Below are positions 57,497 through 64,000 of a DNA stretch of 64,000 nt, one piece after another (positions within the stretch are counted from its first letter, which is position 1; each line of letters begins with the position of its first letter). The DNA is from Mytilus californianus (Eukaryota; Mollusca; Bivalvia; Mytilida; Mytilidae). The stretch covers positions 56,471,318 to 56,535,317 of the forward strand of contig NW_026262593.1 of the NCBI RefSeq assembly GCF_021869535.1, read 5' to 3'. The notes below the pieces were generated by a model. It did not search any database, was not told where the DNA came from, and saw only the letters and a program-made list of their open reading frames with translations. Position numbers and translations under genes: made by a program.

Positions 57497-58034
57497 CTAT
57501 TTTGCAAACTGTTTTAACCGTCTCGTTTTTAATCCCTTTTTCAAACTTCTGCTTGTCTTCTCTGCTATTAAGCAAGTCATGTTCATTTGAAACTTTGCAT
57601 GTGGAATTCATTAGTTCTTGTAATGAATTATTAAAAAAAATCAAAGACGAACTCACGGTAATCTCTGATTCTGTTAACTTTGATTTTATCTGATATAACT
57701 CACGTTGGTGTTGTAAAGTAACATTATGTAAAACCTGTATGTTTTGAGTAAAGTATTCATCTTCATTAAGTAATGCCTCCATCTTTGTAACAGTGTTATT
57801 AAGCGTTTGTTTTAAATCGTGATTTTGTTTTTTCAGAAAATCTATTTCATCTTCGTCATGTTGAACTTTCAAAAGAAGTTGGTGGAAATTGTTTTTCAAT
57901 GTGTCCACTTCTAACTGAATGCTTGTCAAGTGATCTGCATCCTTTATTTCAGCATCCCCTGAACTTTGTGTATCTACATCTAATAAAAGTCCGAAACAGA
58001 TATATGACAAAATAGTTGATACATTCAACCTCAT
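57497..58034 (-). CDS. Signal peptide plus coiled-coil exon, likely first coding exon of the lectin gene
   Basis: From ATG at 58034: MRLNVSTILSYICFGLLLDV, a signal-peptide-like start, followed by an acidic linker. A long heptad-type helix then follows, with stretches such as VDTLKNNFHQLLLKV, DEIDFLKKQNHDLKQTL and HQRELYQIKSKLTESE. Two cysteines near the end (STCKVS, TVCKIG) could link chains, and several N-x-S/T sequons are present. The exon is 538 bp, leaving in phase 1 at G|GTTAGT, which fits the phase-1 helix exon at 53481. The frame is also open above the ATG to an acceptor-like TTTTAG at 58073, so an upstream exon and a type II membrane form remain possible. No homolog was recognised; the likely role is to multimerise the lectin. 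Confidence 0.7.
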
Positions 58035-58072
58035 TTTTAATGCATCCAATTCTTCATTCAGATAAACGTTTT

Positions 58073-59050
58073 CTAAAATAATTGTGCGTTAAATATCATC
58101 AGGTTTTTATCATTCAGTAGGTCATGGGTTACGTTTATTTTGCTTAAGGGTGTACTTGAAATAATCGTGAACATATCTCCTCTCATTTCTGTATATAGAA
58201 CATCTTTCTATATCATGTCATGCTCCTTACGTAACTAACTAAGTATTCTTTAAACTTACACGTAAAAGTTGTAAGTACCTCTTTCCTAATTAATATTTGA
58301 AGTTAAGATATTAGTAACTGAATGATACGAAAGACGAACGAATGAAAATGTTCACATGTGTTAGATTATTTACATGTTGCTTTTGGAGACACTCATAAAG
58401 TGCACATTTTAAAGTTTTACATCTTCCTCTGTATATGTCATTTTTTTTTCTACATTTACTATAAGTTTAATTCAGTTTTTGGTGGGGTTCGTGTTGCTCA
58501 GAATTTAGTTTTCGATATAGAGTGTTGTCGACTTGTATGTCTTTACATCGTCTTTCGATTTGTTTTGCAATGGGTTGTAATTTAATCTCGACTGATGAGT
58601 TTTAGATATCCCCTTGGTATTTCCCGCCTCTTTTTTACATTCACGTAAGATAATAATTATAGTTTGATAAACCCTTTCCAACACTATTAAACAAGATGAA
58701 CAATTGCACACAAAGAGAAGATGTTTATAGAAACAATCGAGAGTGCAACGGACTCTGAAATATTGGACCTTATGTATTCGCCTCGGCCTCCTCCTTTAAT
58801 AAATGTTTCACTTAAAATCATCCTCAAAAACGACCACTGTTTAACCTTGTCTTTTTACTGTTCGTTAGATATGTAAAAGATTTTACCGAAGCACGCATTT
58901 TTTGAAGTGCGAAAGCGCTTTATCATGTGTTAAAAAAGAAACAAAAAGCGGTCACATAGTAACATGACTACAGAATGTCAGATGATATTTTTATTATGTC
59001 AGAAATTTATATTTTGTAATTTTTCAGCCAATCATTGAGTGAAAAGACAA
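58073..59050. other. Gene-free flank above the lectin gene
   Basis: Includes repeat pieces (58470-58610, an inverted match to the 39945 family) and a short GAAGTGCGAAAGCGC core near 58905. A promoter for the minus-strand lectin gene might lie here, but no motif was convincing. Confidence 0.35.
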
Positions 59051-59052
59051 TA

Positions 59053-59203
59053 TTTATTCCAAATTCAGCGTTGAAATGCCTGATCCTGTCATTGAAAGGG
59101 AGCATTACAAGCCCTTTGAGTCTGTTCTTGGAAAGTACACCACAGAGAAGGACAGACCTATTCTAACGAAACAAACACTTGCAGCTGGGGCAAAGGCAAA
59201 ACA
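59053..59203 (+). CDS. Exon-like fragment of an unknown plus-strand gene
   Basis: Open frame reading MPDPVIEREHYKPFESVLGK, then EKDRPILTKQTLAAGAKAKQ, ending at a consensus-like donor CAG|GTTAAT. An acceptor-like TTCAG lies just upstream (59064-59068), so it could be internal, or start at ATG 59076. Codon content looks protein-like and unlike the neighbouring repeats. No family was recognised. The related fragment at 59658 is broken, so this may be the surviving part of a dead gene. Confidence 0.35.
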
Positions 59204-59657
59204 GGTTAATTTAATTTATTTCACGTTAACAGACATTGAGCGTCAGAAAACTGAAAAAGAGTCTATATTTCAAATATTAAAACTAATTTATTATAATCAA
59301 AAATAGTAAATATATGGAGTTTATGTCCATGGTACAAAGACTGTAAATGCCGGCTAACACATATTAGATTTTCAATACGACATTGATAGCATACTGAACA
59401 TAGAACATATTATAAAAGCCCATAATTGTAAGTTTTTGAAACACCAAACTGTCTTTAATAGTATTGATCAGAACATTTTCTCTCAATGCACCATAAAATG
59501 TCACATTGAAGACCACCTGACACGTGTAGGCTCCCAACCTTTAATAGGAACGATTTCCACATCTGACACTTGTATTTAATGTGTTTTATTTAAATCATCT
59601 TAAAATCAATTGAATGTGTTCTGTTTAAATCTTCAGTATTTAAAACGTTTTGTATAG

Positions 59658-59836
59658 GGCTGCAAGAATACTGTATTGGTGGCCAAAAATGTTCTGAAGG
59701 TAGTCAATTGCCACGAATGTCTGAAGCCTTAAGCGTATTAACAGAAAAAGCAAGCTGACCACCAGAGACATCAGTGCTCTCAGCAGACTCCCATAGGGAT
59801 TTGACTACTCCTGGGGAAGCGTTCTCTGTCCAGATG
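59658..59836 (+). pseudogene. Broken exon with CxxC motif, unknown family
   Basis: Reads GCKNTVLVAKNVLKVVNCHE then CLKP before TAA. After a frame change it continues SKLTTRDISALSRL, stop, GFDYSWGSVLCPDG and a donor GATG|GTAATA. The NCHECLKP block followed by a helix and a second Cys-containing turn suggests a small zinc-binding module, with one frameshift and two stops. It resembles sequences I associate with repeat-linked invertebrate proteins, but I cannot name the family. Confidence 0.4.
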
Positions 59837-59839
59837 GTA

Positions 59840-60885
59840 ATAATTGTCATATTTTTGATAAGTCTGAAAGGTGATTGTACTTTAAGAATACTATGTTTTT
59901 ACATCTGTTACATTTTTCTTCGTCATTCTTTGACATGGAAATACAAAATTAAAATAAAATAGTTGACTGTGTCACAGAAACACTAAACAGCATAATTCTG
60001 AAATTAGTCTTGAAAATATCCTGTGATGTGAAGTTATTTCCCAGGGTAAAATATGTCGATTGAGTTAATGAATTGTGTAAATAGACATAGAGATACTTTT
60101 AGATATTTAGTAAATATTAGTTTTTGATTTTTTTCAATATCTTTTACACGGAAAGTCTTTTGCATGGAACGATTTTTGTTCGCCTACAATTGATTGCAGA
60201 AATCCTATAAAAACCTATAGAGTTTCCATACTATGCATCACAGATCAGTATAAATGACATGTGTTGCTACTGTTGAACACCTGAACCTCTAAAGATAGAC
60301 AATTGTCTGCCAAATTCGAAATAATGTTACCCGTCTGTAATGCATGTCTTCAGGCAGGCTGTGAAGTTCCAAAATAAAAATCCTATCAAATAAACACAGA
60401 GAAATCTCTTTTCATGTGCAACTGTCAGAGTTCTCTTCAGTGGGTTGTGTACAAACTATTTTAATTACTTCTGCAAAGTTTTAGCCTTCTTCGTTTCTAT
60501 AACATTCAGACTAGTAACTGTTTGAAAATTGTGTAATTTTGCATTTTCTTCAAATATTTATTGAAAAGCAAATAGTGTTGCCACTATCAGCGAAATTTAA
60601 TACATTTATGATGTTCATGTCCAGAAAGCAATATTTAGTCATACTTTAGAAATATACATGCACTTCTAAGTCACTTTTAGTACTAGTAGTATTGTCCAGA
60701 AATCAATATGTCGTATAATGTTCATAAGTCAATATCTAGTCATTTTCATTTAAAATGCAAAGACTGTATGCCTGTCAGACATATCAAAATTTTATTTCAA
60801 GTTTAAATATTTCTAAGTCATTTTCATTTTCAGACATTTGTCAAAGGTAAAGTGTTTTAATACTCTGAAACTGTTCTTGTAATTA
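59840..60885. other. Gene-free stretch
   Basis: No element or coding region recognised. Confidence 0.4.
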
Positions 60886-61340
60886 GGGCCCCGCCGAATG
60901 GCGGACGCCCTATAGTGATCAGTCTGTCCGTCCGTCCGTCCGTAACAAATTGTGTCCGCTCTATATCTAGAGAACCGTTATGATTTCAAAGTTTATACTT
61001 GACATGTATATTAACCAACACTAGAGGGTGTGTCATAATGTATGTACAACTTCCTAGGTCAAAGGTCAAGGTAAAAAAAATTGGTTTTAGTTGACAACCC
61101 CATGTCCTATGGTAAAGATCGTGTCCGCTCTATATCTTGAGAACCGTTATGATTTCAAGGTTTATACTTTATATGTATATAAACCAACATCAGAGGGTGT
61201 GTCATAATTTATGTACAACTTCCTAGGTCAAAGGTCAAGGTCAGAAACTTTGGTTTCATTTGACAACCTCATGTCCAATGATAAAGATACAAATTTTTTA
61301 CCACATTATTCACAACGGGGCCCACATGGCTCCCATCTCA
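60886..61340 (+). repeat. Bivalve dispersed repeat, two internal copies
   Basis: Starts GCCCCGCCGAATGGCGGACG with a (GTCC)n run. It then has two direct units of about 180 bp sharing GTGTCCGCTCTATATCT, GAGAACCGTTATGATTTCAA and CTAGGTCAAAGGTCAAGGT. Confidence 0.75.
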
Positions 61341-62640
61341 ATGATATCTAGTTACTGCTACATGTATTTTTGTAAAGTTGTATAATTTGTCAGACATAAA
61401 TGCAGGCCTCTTGAATAGGTATAAAAATGTTTGCAATAAATCTGTTTACACATTAAATTATCATATTTCTTTGCAAGTAGGCACAGGTATAAGACACCAC
61501 AACAATGCTACTAAGAACTATACACAGAAAACATGTATCCCACATTCTCAGACTTAAAGTTAATACTGCACTTTCAGAGAAGTTACTGACAGTTATACAA
61601 CAAATAAAGAACAAAGACAACATATTTTACTTAATTTATTAAATAGTCCTTTATATTTAAAAAAAAAATACCTATCGACCCAATCTTTTTTATGGGACTA
61701 TGGCAAACCAACATTTCCTTAAATGCGACCTTATGAATATGACAGTTGTTTGCCATTCGTATGATATGTTTGAGCTTTTTATATTGCCATTTGAGAAGGT
61801 ACTTTAATATTTGAATTTTCCTTAGATTTTCGGTATTTTTTGTTATTTCAATTTTTTCTGCTATATTTGAATTTTTAGAATCGTAAGATAACATTAAAAA
61901 TTTACTTTGATTCAGAGATGACATCACCTTACTGCTCAGCGCTCTATGATTTTTATCTCCCGTCACCTGTTGCAAGTGAGTTTTAGACGCAGAAGTGCAT
62001 ATTTGGTGCTAAACTATCCATGGGAGAATGAGATTTTGCTGGTGGATTTTTTATTCAAACAAAATATTTACGTATGTTAATCGTAAATACACATTTAATT
62101 AATTTCAATGGAAAATAGCAATGAATGAAAAATCATAGAGCACAATGTTGTATACATAAGCAACATAACATGTGCCATAGCTTAAGATGGGGTTCGTGTG
62201 GCTGAATTTATGAACTGCTGTTTGTTATTGTTCTGGTCGTTGTTTCTGTTGTTTTTTGTTGTCCCCATGGCTTTGTTAGTTCGTCTTTGACTCATTTGAC
62301 TAAATTTAATAAAACAGGAAATACGCAATATATATTGATCAAATCAACAATGAAAAAGCACTCATAATCTGATCTATCGTTCTAGTAAAATCAATTCAGA
62401 ACATCATAAATTAATCAAGATTATCTTATATTCAAATTGACATATTAATGCTATACACATACCTTGCTCTTATTTTTATCCGGCACTCTCTCTGTTCATA
62501 AGAACTTGTCTTTAACTCAATCTTACCTCTCCTCACAATTATAATTATGATGGCCACAATTAACTAACATGCATAAAATATCCATGCTAATCAAGGTAAT
62601 TTCTAAAACAAGAAAAAGCATACTTCAACTAAAAAACACC
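61341..62640. other. Gene-free stretch with one dispersed-repeat piece
   Basis: A piece of the mussel repeat (GACAGTTGTTTGCCATTCGT and on) lies at 61735-61860, under a spurious minus-strand frame. The rest is plain AT-rich sequence. Confidence 0.45.
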
Positions 62641-62647
62641 TAATATT

Positions 62648-63000
62648 TTTTTTATGCCCCGCCGCTAGGCAATGGGGGCATAAAGTATAGCCCTTGTCCG
62701 ACCGTCGCGTACGTTCATAAAACTGGTTTCCGTTCTCTAACTTTAGTTTGCCTCAACCAAATGTTATAAATTTTAATTATACACTATGCTTATAACCACA
62801 AAACACAGATCAAATTTGAAATTGAATGGCGTCACCTTTACAAATGGACAAAGACTTAGTGCTAAATCTGTCGTTTCCGTTCTCTAATTTTAGTTTGCCT
62901 CAACCAAATGTTATTGAACTACTACACAATACCTATTAACACAAAACACAGATCAAGTTTGAAATTGGGTGGCGTCACTGTTACCGCTCACGAGTTGTGC
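62648..63000 (+). repeat. Bivalve dispersed repeat, two internal copies
   Basis: Starts TTTATGCCCCGCCGCTAGGC. Two units share TTTAGTTTGCCTCAACCAAA and ATTG-TGGCGTCAC. The opening resembles that at 60886. Confidence 0.7.
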
Positions 63001-63239
63001 CCATTTAGCGCCCATTTACAAAACAAAAACAAATAATATTCCTAATTAAGTGTCCAATCTTTTTTGCTAATTTTTCAAATAAAACTCGTTAAAATTGATT
63101 GCGGTCGTTTCACTCTTGACCAAAAAGTTTCAGTGAAGAAGTTTTTCGAAAAAGTTAATGAACAGCGACAGGTGCAAATTGAGAAGAAAAGCCAACTAAA
63201 CCGTGTGACCAGGTGAGCTAAAAATCTTTGATAATGATT

Positions 63240-63490
63240 TTTAATCCGAAATCACAAATTACAAAACTGTGATAACTAGTTCCACAAATTTGTTATAACG
63301 AATACAATCAGTTATAACCAATTTTACAATTCGTTATCACAAGTTACAAAAAAATGTGATAACGAATTCAATTCGTAATAACGAATTACATAATATGTTA
63401 TAACGATTTCCACCAATTCGTTATCACAAATTTAATCTGTTATAACCAGTTATGCAATTCGTGATAACGATTTAAATTCGTGATTTCGAA
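63240..63490. repeat. Cluster of short AATTCGTTATAAC palindromes
   Basis: At least eight alternating copies of TTCGTTATCACAAATT and its complement AATTCGTGATAACGA, with variants, within 250 bp. They can form many alternative stems. No open frame. Confidence 0.75.
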
Positions 63491-63867
63491 TTCAAATTAT
63501 ATTATTGGGAGGTCCTAAATGGGCTTCCGTAGTTTTCACACTTTTAACAATAAAACATTGAATGCTTAAAACTTATTGCTGTTAGAAATAATTCCATATT
63601 GATAGAAATTTTTGATGTCAAAATAAAGTAAAGTTTAGTTCTTGATGAAAATTGAAATAAAAAGTACCCAAATATATTTATAATGAAAAGTTATAAAATG
63701 TGTCCACGCTGTGAACAAAATATGAAAAAAATGAAGCTGAACATGCACTCAATATTTATCGATTAAGACATCAAATTGTTCATAAATGTTCTCCATAATT
63801 TCCTACCGGTTTCACTGTTTTACAGATACTCATGGATATGGTTGCTGGCGACGTCGTCAAGGTTGCA

Positions 63868-64000
63868 AATCTGTAAATATAGACAATGCAATTTCCCATA
63901 GGAACTCCCTTTGCGGCTAAAACTGTGACACTTTTACTATGAAGTTTCGTGAAAAATAATATCCCAGAACGGAAAGTTTATATGCACTACTATTTTATTC
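63868..64000. repeat. Dispersed repeat, second copy of 39240-39400 (runs off the window)
   Basis: ACAATGCAATTTCCCATAGG, GAAGTTTCGTGAAAAAT and TATGCACTACTATTTTATTC match the first copy nearly base for base. Confidence 0.8.

Larger units (their letters stand above)
28709..58034 (-). other. Gene model: secreted coiled-coil / LDLa / TSP1x3 / C-type lectin protein
   Basis: Transcription order: 58034-57497, 53585-53481, 52276-52172, 51608-51504, 50807-50703, 50245-50126, 45258-45088, 44623-44453, 40896-40732, 37160-37063, 35371-35281, then 32882-32659 (or 28932-28709). Every junction keeps frame, all introns but the one inside the lectin domain at 37063 are phase 1, and the coding total is 1998 nt (665 residues plus stop). 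Predicted role: a secreted, probably multimeric lectin with matrix- or ligand-binding modules, plausibly in immunity or adhesion (inference). The domain calls are firm. That all of them belong to one transcript is inferred from strand, order and phase. Confidence 0.68.

Noticed and set aside
61631-61975. 114-codon minus-strand frame
   Set aside because: About a third is a mussel dispersed repeat in inverse orientation and the rest shows no domain.

Overview
The window is AT-rich animal DNA. It has intron-split genes with consensus splice sites and is dense in dispersed repeats. Repeat families that I recall as abundant in marine mussels recur on both strands, as do bivalve-type tRNA-derived SINEs. 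Together with the C-type lectin, thrombospondin and Ly6 genes, this points to a bivalve, most likely a mytilid mussel (inference; no search was run).

Region 1 (0-18 kb, minus strand) holds two paralogous Ly6/uPAR-type genes, each seen as two coding exons: 973-1235 with 2535-2762, and 15484-15749 with 17845-18048. Each predicts a ten-cysteine three-finger domain and a hydrophobic C-terminal tail suited to a GPI anchor. The signal-peptide exon of each was not found. In the first gene, a 50-bp minisatellite has copied the exon 3' end with its splice donor ten times. Between and around the genes are foldback elements, TA-flanked MITEs, two hAT-like element remnants, and 42- and 59-bp minisatellites.

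Region 2 (18-25 kb) has no convincing gene. It holds a SINE fragment, a tRNA-like sequence, a TA-flanked 842-bp element filled with CAGTTCTA/TAGAACTG hairpin monomers, a 60-bp minisatellite that stays open as 20-residue repeats, and AT-rich arrays.

Region 3 (25-58 kb, minus strand) is best read as one gene of about 29 kb: signal peptide and coiled coil (57497-58034), four intact 105-bp helix exons, one LDL-receptor class A exon, three thrombospondin type 1 exons, and a three-exon C-type lectin domain. Nearly all introns are phase 1. The chosen exons add up to 1998 nt, an exact multiple of three, predicting about 665 residues. The last lectin exon is present twice because of a tandem duplication of about 3.9 kb (25321-33177). 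The two copies differ at six bases, all amino-acid-changing, and five of these lie in eight codons around the predicted calcium site. A decayed helix exon, a decayed TSP1 exon, a broken reverse transcriptase and several repeats sit in the introns.

Region 4 (55.8-64 kb) has a broken transposase-like gene with a degraded SWIM finger, two plus-strand exon-like fragments of unknown family (59053-59836), bivalve dispersed repeats, and a cluster of short palindromes at 63.2-63.5 kb.
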